Shown here: in pieces, positions 1 to 11,128 of the stretch
How positions within the stretch are numbered: the first letter of the stretch is position 1
Layout: every line of letters starts with the position of its first letter
Source: Malachius bipustulatus
Lineage: Eukaryota > Arthropoda > Insecta > Coleoptera > Melyridae
Direction of reading: 5' to 3'
DNA: 64,000 bases
Assembly: GCA_910589415.1 (NCBI GenBank)
Contig: OU342630.1
Coordinates: forward strand, 24,399,867 to 24,463,866
Notes under the pieces: generated by a model
Seen by the model: only the letters and a program-made list of their open reading frames with translations
Told to the model about the DNA's origin: nothing
Databases searched by the model: none
Translations under genes and position numbers: made by a program

Positions 1-1026
1 AGATAATTGACTTTGTGAGGAAGGTAGATCTTATTTAAAATTAAGTTTAATCAGATTAATATAGAAAGTTCCTTGTTTGGGCATCGGGATCAATACTCGT
101 ACTTCGCCTGTTTGTAAAGTTTGTCGTAATATGCCGAATACAATTTTTATTGCAAAGTATGCCCACAATAATAATTATCAAATTTATAGAAGTTTGTGTA
201 ATTGTTGGTTGCTCAACGATTATTAGCATCTTCGCAGCGCAGACTAAATTCGAGTCTTGCGATGCATGTATTCTTTTTGGATGGAATAATTTTGATCCGG
301 AAAACTTGGAATTTAATTTTTTTTCAGAAACTGGTAGTGGGATTTTATGCCTCGTAAAAACCAGTTAAATCAGTTCTTATTAGGGTCTCCCCCCTTAGAG
401 CAACCGTCTCTGTAATGGAAAAACCGCCATTTGGCTAATAACTCGTTATCCGTTGAAGATATCAAAAAATAACTTATACAAAAGGTAGATTTACTTATTT
501 CCTAAACTTTATTTTTAGAAACATAGAAACAACGCGACGAATTTATTTTTTAAATCAAAACAATCAAGTTGAACGTTAATTGCTATTTATTGTTATTTTG
601 GTTTGAGTTTTCCAAAAAGTTCAATCAATTATTAGAAAGTGGAGACGCAGTTCAAAAAAGTAACAACTCTAACACATGGTAAAATGTCGAGACAATGAGC
701 TCCTTTAAAATATTTTGTTCCAAAATGTACAGGGGGGCAAATGTTGGCAAAAGACCTATTTTAATTATAGATTTTATTTCTCTATGCATCGTTTTAAAAT
801 AAAGGTGACGTTTTTGCGAAAAACCACGCTGTTTCAATAACACTTTTGTGTTTAGAGTGGTGTCTTCAACGTGGAAATCAGAATAGGGATCGCTTAACAA
901 TGTAAAGTTTGATAGTTCGACAATAAATAACTGTATCTGCACGTCAAAATGTATTTAAGCTTTTTGACCTTTCACTTTATTCGTGAAATGTTCTAATAAA
1001 ATACGACCCGTGATTGAATTTATCTT
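1..1026. other. AT-rich stretch without recognisable gene
   Basis: Only short ORFs (longest 96 codons) with no recognisable domain or composition. I see no gene, RNA or transposon signature here. Confidence 0.5.
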
Positions 1027-1151
1027 ATAAGTCTGTCTTTTATTTCTAAATTCAACTGAGTTGCTATAAGAAAACACCAGACTCGTCCTGCGGACTCGTG
1101 GTGTTTTTTTTAAGCAACTGAGTTTCGTTAGAAATAAATCGACAGGCTTAT
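1027..1151. repeat. Hairpin-forming short inverted repeat (MITE-like)
   Basis: The left arm begins ATAAGTCTGTC and the right arm ends GACAGGCTTAT. The arms are about 53 bp each, imperfectly complementary, and share blocks such as AACTGAG/CTCAGTT-type segments and AAAACACCA/TGGTGTTTT. The loop holds a direct GACTCG...GACTCG duplication. There is no coding capacity. The size and structure suggest a small non-autonomous DNA transposon, but no target duplication was recognised. Confidence 0.6.
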
Positions 1152-1508
1152 GCGAAAATTCAATACTTGTGATATTATTACTGATTTTACAACGACTTTA
1201 AATCTTTACAGTAAGTTATTTTTATGAGAAAAGCATTTAAGAGAAAACTCTGTAAATAGAGAGATTTCGTTAAATTATTACGATTACAAGAATTATTATT
1301 ATTTTCCATGGCAGCGTCAATAGCAACATTGCAGCGTCCGGCGCAATAAACTGACAGACCACTTCAACGATTGTGATTGGTAGCTCTAGGTAGAATCCAC
1401 AACAAAACTCATCACTTATTATTCGTTTTTTTCATAGTACGGGATCATCATTGAACAATATTAGTGAGTCAAAATCATAGGGAATAAAGACATTTAGAGT
1501 CGTTATAT

Positions 1509-2510
1509 ACAGGGTGCACCATGTATCCTTCTCTATATTGCTATCTCCTGAACGCTAAGAGATACAGGGTCGGTTAAATTAGAGAAAAGATGCGCAGTTT
1601 TGTGGTCATCTCGAATTCGTCAAAACATGCAAGATATCTGTGACCGTTCCTGAAATATCCTGAAAAAACTGAAAAATCGAGATTTCTTATTTTCCTCATA
1701 TCTTTTTTATTATTGTAAATTAATAAATAATTTTTTGTAGGCTTACATAAGCCGTTAAGAGCTATCCATATCACATTTCAAAAATTTTCAAGGCCTACTA
1801 GATCCAAGAGTTTTCACAGTCAACTTTAGTTTTTCTTATGGCCGCCATATTATTTTTTTATGTCGTTCGATATGAAAAAAATAATGGAAACCAAAAATTA
1901 ATAAACTTCAAAAAAATTTTTTTTTTAATTTTTATTCTTCTTTTTTCAAAGAAAAACGAAAAAAAATCGTCGAAAAACGTCAACATTTGTAAAATACGCC
2001 AAAATAGTGCTTGCCTTATGGTTTTTTAATTTATCTATGAAATTCGGTCTAAAAATGTGTCTTTTTTTGTAAAGAAAAAAGAAGAATAAAAATTTTTTTT
2101 ATTTATTTTTTGAAGTTTAACAATTTTTAGTTTTTATGATTTTTTTTATACCGAACAACATAAAAAACACTATGGTGGCCATAAGAAAAACGAAAGTTGA
2201 CTATGAAAATTCTGGGATCTAGTCGGCTTTGAAAATGTCAGATGGGTAGCTCTTGCCGACTTATGTAAGCTCACAAAAATTATTTATTAATCTCCAATAA
2301 TAAAAAAGATATGGCAAAAATAAGAAATCTCGATTTTTCAGTTTTTTCAGGATATTTCAGGAACGGTCACAGATATCTTGTATATCTCGACGGAATAGAG
2401 ATGGCCACAAAATTGCGCTCCTTTGGACTTGTTTAACTGACCCTGTGTCTGTTAGCGTTAGGAGATAGCAATATAGAGAAGGATACATGGTGCATCCTGT
2501 AGATAAAATC
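1509..2510. repeat. 1.0-kb foldback element (ACAGGGTGCACC termini)
   Basis: The left end ACAGGGTGCACCATGTATCC is mirrored at the right end as GGATACATGGTGCATCCTGT. Complementarity continues almost to the centre near 2005, so each arm is roughly 450 bp and the whole folds on itself. The arms have diverged by point changes, so this is an old copy. The small ORFs inside are by-products of the palindrome. A single arm of the same family lies at 21175-21470. Confidence 0.8.
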
Positions 2511-3093
2511 ACATCAATTTTCCCAATAATAAATCAATGTGACAGTAACAGAAAAGTCAATTTTTTTAATTTAAATATTATTTTAAGCTTGGATCCGACT
2601 AATAACGAATTCCATGCTTAGAACTATTTATTTGAGAAATGTTTAAATTTTGAGAATTTCCTAGCTTATTCAAAATTCACATGTTGTGGCACTATCAATC
2701 TTCAAAGCTTAATTATTATGAGACTTGAAATTAAAACGCTAAAGTCACATTAAAGTAAGTAATTCAGTTACCTATTATAAACGTTTAATCGACCAAATGG
2801 ATGTACCACATTTAATTATATCAAAATTCCGAATTTGTAAAATTTACAGTTCGTTAGGGTGGGTTTGAAATGAGGAACTGTGAAGATAATTGCGATCGAT
2901 CTTTCTACCTTAATCTTTCAATTATTATCCTTCGTATCTCCTCTGTCCCTCATTACACATAAATATTTTCAATTTTCAGAGATATATTTGGAACATAACC
3001 GCATTAATTTTTGTTTTCAAGCGCATTTGTTCGTTCATAATAGTTCCTGCCAGAAGATCATTAATAATTATTAATACTTCTGTTGATTATAAT
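2511..3093. other. Spacer without recognisable feature
   Basis: AT-rich sequence between two foldback elements. The one 64-codon ORF shows no recognisable motif. Confidence 0.4.
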
Positions 3094-4310
3094 ACAAGGT
3101 GTTTCTAAAAGGAGTACCATAAGTTGAAGGATGTGTACATAAAATATTAAGAAAATTTAGATAAATGTTTTGCAGAATACGTTATTTAACCCGGATACAG
3201 GGTGTCAATTTACAAAATGGGTTTTTATTGTATCGTTCTACAGAGTGGACCAATAATCCTGAATTTTTGTAAACAGGTTTTCTATTTGATAGAGGCCTAG
3301 AATACACTATTTTTTCTCGCAAAAAATTCTGACCTGTTTTTTTATTCTTTTTTTTTTTGTTTTTTAGGAATGCCAGATTAAATTGCTATAAAAAAATCAT
3401 ACTGCTAAATTTTCCATAGTGTTCGTTAAAAATTCAAATGTAGTTAACAATTTTTTGATTTTATATTTTTAATGGTCCAAGATAAGTACCATAAATTTAA
3501 GGGTTTGTAGATAAAGCTTAAATATGAAGAAAATTCAGATATTGTTTTTCCGAAAATGTTTTTAACCGAGATAAAGAGTGTTGAACAACCTTATTTTGTC
3601 AGCGACATTTACACACCCTCTATCTCGGTTAAAAACATTTTCTCGTAAAATTTATTTGAATTTTCTTAATATTTTAGCATTATCTGCAAGTTCATCAAAA
3701 TTTTATAAGTAGACTTTTTTATAGCAATTTCATCTGGCATTTGGAAAAAAAAAAAAAAAATTAAACAGTTCAGATTTTTTTACGAGAAGTAAGGAGTCCC
3801 ATGGGGTACAAAAGCGCAAGCTTCAGTACAAGGGCTTTGAACCTACCCTAGAAGTAATAATAATAATAATAAAGCTGTCCCATGATCCCGGATTCTACGC
3901 CAGTGGGTGCATCGGTAAAACCAAAAGTTTTTCCAAAGGTCCACTCTGTAGAAAGATACAACTAAAACCAGTTTTGTGAATCGACACTTAAACACCATCA
4001 TGTACATCGGTTAAATAACATTTTCGAATATAAATTTATTTAAATTTTCTTACAGTCAGTATTATAAAGGCTCATTAAGCTAACCGGCAGATTTCTGTTC
4101 TCGTTTTTGAAGCTAATATTGAAGTCAAATCCCTTTTATTAACATTTTTGGAATTACTTTCATGTCAAGAATAGATAAATTTAAAAAAAATCCACGTAGA
4201 CTTGATACCTTCTTCAGAAAGGGGCACAGAAATCTGCCCGTTAACTTAATGAGCCTTTATAATACCCGCTGTTTTAGTATTTTAGATTAATCTACATGTC
4301 CTCAAGGATG
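3094..4310. repeat. Foldback element interrupted by a MITE
   Basis: The arms run from 3094 towards a centre near 3600 and back. The segment at about 3180-3250, ending TCTACAGAGTGGACC, is mirrored by GGTCCACTCTGTAGA at 3938-3952. The central blocks GTTTTTAACCGAGATA and TATCTCGGTTAAAAAC face each other around 3600. The outer right arm is split at 4053-4271 by a separate MITE, and complementarity to the left end resumes after it. The element is old and diverged, with no coding content. Confidence 0.7.
4053..4271 (-). mobile_element. PIF/Harbinger-like MITE, copy 1
   Basis: About 219 bp with imperfect inverted ends (CAGTCAGTATTATAAAGG at the left; the right end reads CAGCGGGTATTATAAAGG on the other strand). 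The subterminal blocks contain GGCTCATTAAG and GGCAGATTTCTGT. It splits the right arm of the surrounding foldback. The left flank is TTA and the right flank TTT, compatible with one mutated 3-bp target duplication. The second copy at 29402-29608 is flanked by TTA on both sides, the signature expected of PIF/Harbinger elements. Confidence 0.7.
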
Positions 4311-4747
4311 GGTGATTACGTGTAAAGAAATATTCTTTACACTTTCCATGTAAAGAATATGTAAACAATGCAAACAATACGTAAACAATGTAAAGAATTC
4401 GTAAATAATTTTATTTCATACTAATACATTATACTCGTAACTAGATAAACGCTTGGTTACCGTAACTATAAACATACTCATAACTCCCTTGGGACTGTTA
4501 TGAATCCATAACTCCCTCTAATTCTAATATTACTATTGGTTTAATTATGGTAACCATTGGATGTTGCTTTTGTTATTGCATTGTTGGTTGCATATTTGGA
4601 TTTCATATGTCATTTTCTACAAACTTTTCAATTGATATATCCATGGTAATCAATAATCATGGTTACTCAATTATTAAAAACATTCGTTTAATTTTAAAAA
4701 CCAACAGATTTCGTTTTTATATTTCATTTAGTATAAAATAAAATAGA
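4311..4747. repeat. Short repeats around GTAAAGAAT/GTAAACAAT
   Basis: Between 4321 and 4410 the motifs GTAAAGAA and GTAAACAAT recur several times, and a 10-bp stem (GTGTAAAGAA/TTCTTTACAC) is present near 4321-4343. The phrases CATAACTCCCT at 4480-4520 recur in the adjacent hairpin. The remainder shows nothing recognisable. Confidence 0.4.
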
Positions 4748-4878
4748 TTATGTATCACGGGAGGTATTAGATGTTAATAACCTCGGGCAACTTAACAATC
4801 CCTCGGGACTAACGTCCCTCGGGATTGCAATATGTTGCCCTCTGTAATTAACATCCTCATAACTCCCTTGATACATAA
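4748..4878. repeat. 131-bp near-complete palindrome
   Basis: TTATGTATCACGGGAGGT at the left end is mirrored by the right end, which finishes TTGATACATAA. The arms are about 60 bp and the centre is TCCCTCGGGA-CTAACG-TCCCTCGGGA. The arms remain well matched, so the palindrome is relatively young or kept intact. It is most likely a small MITE. There is no coding content. Confidence 0.65.
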
Positions 4879-5439
4879 ATAACTATAAACAATGGTGTCA
4901 GCTCTGTCGCTGTCACTGCTATCGGTATTATTGGTATTGGTATTTTAACTAAATGTGAGAGATGGTCTATGTGATCCCAAACACTGAAGCCAGCGGGCTT
5001 ATTGTATTTCTCACATTTAGATTTTCCTTGATTAGAAGAACTCCGTCACTGCTATCAGTGACGTCATTGCGGTGAAAAGTTTCACATGCCAAATGTACAC
5101 AAGTTAGGTTTATTGAGGTTTAAGCACAAGATTGAGAAGATAGTTTAGCTTAGTTCTATTAGTAGGTATCAGAGGTTTACTACACTTTCACGTCTCTGGT
5201 ACCTACGCGCATAGGCAAAGCAGAAGGAAGAAGAAGTAGTCTCGGAAGAAGTAGAAACAGGTTGTAGCCAAGCCAACTGAACCCAACTATTATTTTATTA
5301 TTAACATGTAAACCAGTAAATCGTTTTATTATTTAATTTATGGATTACTTTATTCAAAAATTAGTGGACGTGGACGATCAGTAAATTTTTAAATAGATTT
5401 CATAACTTATTTCATAGTATTTTTTTCATTGTTTACTTT
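4879..5439. other. Spacer with a small inverted repeat
   Basis: AAATGTGAGA near 4953 and TCTCACATTT near 5020 form a short inverted repeat around a GC-richer loop. The rest shows no recognisable gene. Confidence 0.4.
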
Positions 5440-5722
5440 CTTTACGTTCTTTACATGAAAATGGACTGTGTACAGTGGACAACCCAGTGCAGAGCTTTGG
5501 GCTTCTGAGTCCCCCCAGAGTTCCCTTGCTGTCCGTTAGGATGGGTTTTTGTTCGCGATTCCGCGTTAAGTGATTTACATTGCACAGTGTGTGATCGTTA
5601 TTAGTTCTGTTTGAAGAACAGTAGGGTATGTCCAATGGAAATGTTAGGTTAATATCTAGGGCCTTGGAATGCATTCCGCAGCCTGATTCTGAACTAGATT
5701 AGTATTAATTAGTAAGACGTAT
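5440..5722 (-). pseudogene. Fragment of a LINE (same family as 24.4-25.9 kb)
   Basis: On the minus strand, the stretch around 5560-5700 shares long blocks with 24940-25060, for example CATTGCACAGTGTG, TAGTTCTGTTTGAAGAA and CTGAACTAGATT. In the larger copy this segment belongs to the C-terminal part of a non-LTR retrotransposon, so this is a small scrap of that family. The RTE-like LINE starts immediately next to it. Confidence 0.55.
5711..5722. repeat. Left target-site duplication of the RTE-like LINE
   Basis: AGTAAGACGTAT occurs here and again at 8937-8948, directly bounding the LINE. The perfect 12-bp match marks the insertion. Confidence 0.75.
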
Positions 5723-6058
5723 AACGTAAGACTAGTAAAACGGGGTGTAAAGGATGATGGTAAACCAAGCCAACCCAAAGGACAACCTCACCTGCTCGCG
5801 GTGCGCCCCGCTAGATAACAAACGAGGTTCTGTCGACCGAATGATTGCCGGAATAAGCGATTATCTCTAACTAGCCAACAGCTACGGGTGGAAGAGCTAG
5901 TGAGAGATGGAGCACATTCACATTCTTGTCCCTGGAATGAGAAATCATTCCAAAAGGCGGAAGAACCAAAACAAAAGGTCAACCGCATGGACATGCAGAA
6001 GGCACCGGGAAACCACTGCATTAAAGATTCAAAGGAGTATACCTAGTATAAACTTAAC

Positions 6059-7011
6059 ATGACAATACAAAGAAGGAAAACGGACCTCAGTCCCCGGCAG
6101 ACCTTAAATGGTCAGAGGCTGCTAAGAATCCCCGGGTTATCTATTAAGATTTGTACTTGGAACGTAAGGACAATGTATGAAGCAGGTAAGATTCATAATG
6201 CTATCAAACAACAACCACCAGATATTTTACTCTGGAAACACTAATGGCGAGCATGTGAACGGGGTGGGTGTCATACTGAACAGGAAGTTGGTCGCTTGCA
6301 TTACGAATTTTGTCCCAATATCTGAAAGAATAATATTCATTGAAATCAACTCCTTTCCTATTAAAACCAATGTGGTTCAGGTGTATGCCCCCACAGCCGA
6401 CAAATCAGATGAATTAATTGAGACATTTTACGAAGAACTAACTAACACCTTAGAAAAACTTCATAAGAACAGCGTTACGTAAAATTGAACAAGTGAGATG
6501 CGGAGAGGTAGTGGGGCCGTTTGGACGTGGAGAACGAAACGAACGTGGAGAGCGCCTGTGCATGTTTTTGATTGAACAGCAATTGGCAGTCACAAATAGC
6601 CTTTTCAAACTGCGTAATAGACGTTTGTATACTTGGAGATTGCCTCAAGATTCCCCAGGACATGTCGTCAGAAATCAGATAGATTACATTCTAATTAACA
6701 GAAGGTTTAAAACCGCCATAACATCAATGAAAACATATCCGAGTGCAGACATTGGATCAGATCACAACCCGTTGGTTGTGACAGTTAAACTCAAGCTGAA
6801 AAGGGTAAATAAACGAAAAACTGGCAAATATGACCTAACACAACTAAAAAATGTGGAGATAAAGCAGAATGTACAACAATATATAAGACAAGAAATTACC
6901 CGGGCAGAAAAGGTGACTGATCTACAGACGAAAATTAACAAACTACAAGAGATTAATGAAGAAATTCTTGAAAAACATCTACGTGCGATAAGAATTAAAA
7001 GAAAATCATGA
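6059..7011 (+). pseudogene. APE-type endonuclease part of the LINE
   Basis: The domain nicks target DNA to prime reverse transcription. It starts with an ICTWNVRTM motif near 6148, typical of LINE/APE endonucleases. It then shifts frame near 6190-6240 and again near 6480, each with a small deletion; the GDFN-type segment is missing. It continues with NQIDYILINRRF near 6675 and SDHNPLV near 6760, the C-terminal catalytic motifs. A lysine-rich linker towards the RT follows and is interrupted by a stop at 7009. Confidence 0.75.
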
Positions 7012-7389
7012 ATGACAGATAATATATTGGATATGATGAAGAGCAGACGAGGACTTAAAGGGAGAGACAACGTACGATATAAACAGATCGACATGGAAAT
7101 AAAAAAAGAGAATAAAATAGCTAAGAACTAATGGCTAGAAGAACAATGCCAAGAAATAGAAAACCTAGAACACAAATATGACTCATTCAACCTCCACAAA
7201 AAAGTCAAAGAGGCGGCAGGACTTTACAGACCAAAAAGACCTGCAAGATTAACAGACAGACAAGGAAACACAATAATTAATTTGAAAGAAATTAAAACCG
7301 GCTGGAAACAATATGTAGAAAATACGTTCACAGACGATAGACGAAATACCGAATACAAAACCAACTGTGGCACGGGGCCCCCAATTTAA

Positions 7390-8922
7390 CATGATGAGGT
7401 AAAAGCTACGATACAGTCGATGAAGGATGGCAAGGCAACAGGACCAGATAATTTCCACTCCGAATTCCTGAAACTTATGGATAGTGCAGGAATAGAGTGG
7501 CTCACAACAATATTTAACGATATTTATAACTCGGGTATTATTCCAAGCAACTGGCTGAAATCTACCTTCATAACCATGCCCAAAACGCCGAATCCAAAAA
7601 TATGCGGAGATTATAGAATTGTCAGCCTCATGAGCCATCTCCTGAAGGCGTTCCTAAAAATAATTCATCGGAGAATACACCAAAAATGTGAGAGCCTCGA
7701 ACTCGATAACTCGAACACAGTTTGGCTTCCGAGATGCCCTGGGTACAAGAGAATAGAAAAATAAAACTTCGCTGTCCAAGTTTTGTTTCAACGTTGTAGA
7801 GATGTCGGCTGTGATGTATACGTATGCTTTGTTGATTAGATCAGAAAGCCTTTGATCGAATTAAACACGATGACTTGATATCGATGCTGCAGACGGTTGA
7901 TCTGTATGACAGAGACTATCGTATAGTTAATAATATTTACTACAATCAGTCAGCAGCCGTCAGAATAGGAGATCAGTTAACAGAAGAAATTGCAATAAGA
8001 GGCGTGAGGCAGGGCTGTGTGCTTTCTCCATAGCTCTTCAACTTGTTCTCGGAGCACATTATGAAACTGGCTTTGGACGATCTTGACGAGGGAATTCTTA
8101 TAAATGGTGAACGTCTGAACAACATCAGATACGCAGACGATACGATTGTATTTGCGGATAGCTTGGAAGGTCCACAATCCCTGATAACACACACGGCGGA
8201 CGTCAATCAAAGATACGGACTCTTTTTCAATATATACGGACTCCACTTCAATATAAAGAAAACGAAGTATGTATATGGTCATTACTATAAAGCAAGCTCC
8301 ACTCGGTCAACTATCAGTCAACCAGCAACCGATTACGAGGGTTGGAAGTTATACATACCTGGGCAGGAACCTAAATGATCAATGGGATCACTCAGTGGAG
8401 ATTAAACAAAGAATTGAAAAAGCAAGATCAGCTTTCATCAAAATGGGATCCATATTCAGGAGTCGCAATCTTAACTTGAAAATCAACATACGCTTACTGA
8501 AATGCTACGTGTTCTCAGTTCTGTTGTATGGAGTAGAGTCCTGACATTATCCGAGGCACCTATGAAGAAACTCGAAGTTTTTGAGATCTGGTGTTACAGG
8601 CGCATACTAAGAATCTCCTGGGTGGACCATATCAGCAACAAAGAGGTATTACGCAGTCAGTAGAGACTGTATAGTCATAAACAGTGTGAAACGACGGAAA
8701 CTCGAATACCTGGGCCATTTAATGCGCAACGAACATCGATATGGTCTATTACAGCTGATCCTGCAAGGGAAGGTCTACGGCAGAAGAGGTCCAGGAAGAA
8801 GAATAATCTCCTGGCTGCAGAATTTACGTAAATGGTTCAACATGAGCACTGCAGGACTATTTAGAACAGCAGTGAATAAAGTCAGAATAACCATGTTAAT
8901 AGCCAACATCCTGAAAGGATAG
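7390..8922 (+). pseudogene. Reverse transcriptase and C-terminal domain of the LINE
   Basis: The RT fingers show KATGPDN near 7435 and a PSNW...P.TPNP stretch near 7545. The palm shows RQGCVLSP near 8007, followed at once by a TAG stop near 8031 where LF should continue. The catalytic YADD is at about 8129-8140. The thumb region has YLGRNLNDQWDHS near 8355. A basic region with LEYLGHLM and GRRGPGRR closes the protein at 8922. At least three frameshifts and several stops separate these pieces. The catalytic residues themselves survive, so decay is moderate. Confidence 0.8.
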
Positions 8923-8936
8923 GTACTACAAGAAGA

Positions 8937-8948
8937 AGTAAGACGTAT
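8937..8948. repeat. Right target-site duplication of the RTE-like LINE
   Basis: AGTAAGACGTAT, identical to 5711-5722. Confidence 0.75.
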
Positions 8949-9130
8949 GAATTAATTTGCCATACAGATTTATTCATGGCATAGGTACGCGGGACGGACG
9001 ATTATGGCTACGTCCCTTGATTTTAAGAAAATTTTGTTTTTGGAAAGGATAAAGACCAGTTAAAAGAACATTTTAAAATTATATTCATATTGCACAGACT
9101 GTCGTAAAAATATGAAACATATCAAAGTTT

Positions 9131-9649
9131 TTTTTTTTTTTAATGCTGACATGCTTCTATGTTATTGCATCTTCAGATTGTTAGAGAAGAAAAAATAAGA
9201 ATGGTTTTTACAGTTGATGTTGGAATTGAGGTTTTGAGTTTGAAAATCGCAATTTTCGAAGTTCAAGACACTATACAACGGAAACGGCTCAAGATAGAGG
9301 AAAACGGCTTACATGTTCCTGATCTACTTTTTATGTACTATCCTGTGATGTAAATGACATGTTTGTATAGGATGATAAAAAATCTGAAGAAATCTGAGAT
9401 TTCTCAGCGCGTCGCTCAATAAATAAAAAAACAGAAATAGTACAAATGTTTCTGTACCATGGATTATAACAAGCCTTTTTACAATATTCGGAGCCGTTTT
9501 CGTTTTACTTCGAAAATTGCGATTTTAACTTGTTTATAACTCTAAACCTACTCAATCTTAACACCAACTGTAGAAGCCCATCTTATTTTTTTCTTCTCAG
9601 ACAATCTAGAAATGCAAAAATATAGAAGCATGTCATTTAAAAAAAAAAC
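9131..9649. repeat. Foldback element, about 520 bp
   Basis: The left arm ATGCTGACATGCTTCTAT and the right arm ATAGAAGCATGTCAT face each other. Further paired blocks include AATCGCAATTTTCGAAG near 9244 and CTTCGAAAATTGCGATT near 9509. Homopolymer A/T runs lie at both ends. The only ORF inside (64 codons) follows the arm sequence and has no recognisable domain. Confidence 0.7.
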
Positions 9650-10495
9650 ATAACTTCTACTTGATTAGAATTGACACAACTGGCTTAAATTTGTTGATGA
9701 TCCTCGGCACTCTGCTTGTGAACTGAAGCTGGATGAGTAGTTGAATCGGCTGGAATCATTGTACTGCCGACTCATCCAGTTGTCTCTGGGCTGATATCCG
9801 GACTCGTGGGACCAAAAATTATGTATTTCAAAAAAAGTAGAAATGCGCATGATCTCCAAATAAACAAAAGGAAACTGTGAAGCAATTTGTTATAAACATT
9901 TTCAATATTTCCTAGTACGAATAACTTTAAAAAGTCATACCTATGTATCGATTAAGAATACTCATCCTTCTGATAATTCGATTTATTTTGTTTCATTTAC
10001 GTGGTTCTCATAAAAACCGTCAAGTTTGTCTAAACACTCCATCCCGCATAAATAAATATATGGTACTGTAACGAAGTCGCGTATTTTCGCCTTCGTTTTA
10101 CAGTAATTCATAGGCAGGAAAGTTTAAATTCAATAAGAATAAAAGAGTAATAATTATTAAAATCCGAATAGTCAACTCAAATTTCATAAAATAGTCTATT
10201 TTCCGTCTTCATTTCCATAGTAGGTACCAATCATGAAAATATAAATTTTGAGAAGAGCCGAGTAACGATTATTATAAATTTATTCATTACCATAAATTCG
10301 CGAACCGGCGATGCATTTTATTTTCATGAAAGTTTTGAGATTTTTTATGCACGGAGTCGAAATTTATTGCAACTAAATTAACACAATTAGCGATCGTCTT
10401 CATGAAGCCTTTCCAGAATAATCAAACGAACGGAGTGGAAAAAATGGCAAGCCTGTTTTTGCGTTTCGATAGCGAGTACGAACCGATAGGATAGG
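9650..10495. other. Spacer without recognisable gene
   Basis: A 64-codon minus-strand ORF (9665-9859) rich in S, N and Q has no recognised relative. A short stem, TACTGTAACGAA...TTCGTTTTACAGTA, lies near 10073-10115. On the plus strand a TATAAATA box lies near 10497, next to the downstream end of the minus-strand ORF cluster. Confidence 0.4.
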
Positions 10496-10513
10496 GTATA
10501 AATATTGGTGCAT

Positions 10514-10819
10514 TTATTTTGAGCGTCCTCTTTGATTTGCCGTCGTTTTACGCGGTGCAGCGCTCTTTGATTTTCCGCGGCTATAAGAAGTACGTCTCGC
10601 TCTTTGATTTGCCGTCGTTGTAGAAGTGCGTAAGCTGTTGGTACCGTCTCCAGACCGCCGCCGCCGCCGCCGTATTTTCCGCACCGACGATAGAGTGTCA
10701 GAGTAATTATAACTTCGCCCGAGTAATCGTAGAACCCTTTCGGGTAGAACTAAAGAGTTGTAGTTTTGCCGGCCAAGTTTTTTGACGATAGTTGATCCAG
10801 TCAACGGATTGAACGCCAC
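10514..10819 (-). CDS. Unrecognised arginine-rich small protein
   Basis: The ORF has 101 codons from a GTG start. The N-terminal half is ordinary (FNPLTGSTIVKKL at its start). The C-terminal half is extremely basic, with a run of six arginines and two copies of a TTANQR-type repeat, resembling protamine-like or viral core proteins in composition only. The stop codon TAA lies inside an AATAAA hexamer on the minus strand (10513-10518), a compact arrangement common in viruses and mobile elements. Local GC is clearly above the surroundings. No ATG start is evident in frame, so this may be a fragment. I do not recognise the family. Confidence 0.35.
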   Translation of the reverse strand: MAFNPLTGSTIVKKLGRQNYNSLVLPERVLRLLGRSYNYSDTLSSVRKIRRRRRRSGDGTNSLRTSTTTANQRARRTSYSRGKSKSAAPRKTTANQRGRSK

Positions 10820-10936
10820 GGTAGTACCCTGCGCCGCTCGTAATCAACCATAAGGTAGGTGTTTGAATTCAACTTGCATAATTTTGATTACGCCGCTTTG
10901 CCCCCGTCTTCGTTCCTTATTATACCAGTCGTAAAA

Positions 10937-11128
10937 TCAAGCCTTTTTCCCCCATTCTTCTCCGAAGGCCATATAGGGACCGGTCACTAATATTTCCCGC
11001 TGTCGAGCAGGAGACGTGCGTGACCCCCCTCGTGGCTGGGTAGCCTGAGAAGGTGGTTTTATAGTTGAACCCTCACTTTCCCTGTAACGCCCGTCCTCTC
11101 TCAGAGCCCTGCCTCTACGTGCGGACAT
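10937..11128 (-). CDS. Unrecognised basic small protein
   Basis: 63 codons from ATG, with a basic N-terminus (MSARRGRALRED), a Ser/Thr/Pro/Arg middle and a C-terminus ending GPYMAFGEEWGKKA. It lies upstream of and in the same direction as the arginine-rich ORF at 10514-10819, about 117 bp away, in the same GC-richer block. The two may come from one compact multi-gene element. No family was recognised and no Shine-Dalgarno or intron evidence applies; it could equally be a chance ORF in GC-richer DNA. Confidence 0.3.
   Translation of the reverse strand: MSARRGRALREDGRYRESEGSTIKPPSQATQPRGGSRTSPARQREILVTGPYMAFGEEWGKKA

Larger units (their letters stand above)
5723..8936 (+). mobile_element. RTE-like non-LTR retrotransposon, near full length but decayed
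   Basis: About 3.2 kb long, which fits RTE-type LINEs with one ORF (endonuclease then reverse transcriptase) and a very short 3' UTR. A 5' leader of about 330 bp is followed by an APE-type endonuclease, the reverse transcriptase and a basic C-terminal domain. The element ends in a short AAG-rich tail (ACAAGAAGAAG). Perfect 12-bp target duplications bound it. Frameshifts, small deletions and in-frame stops interrupt the coding region, so it is inactive. The clade assignment rests on domain order and length and should be treated as probable. Confidence 0.75.
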
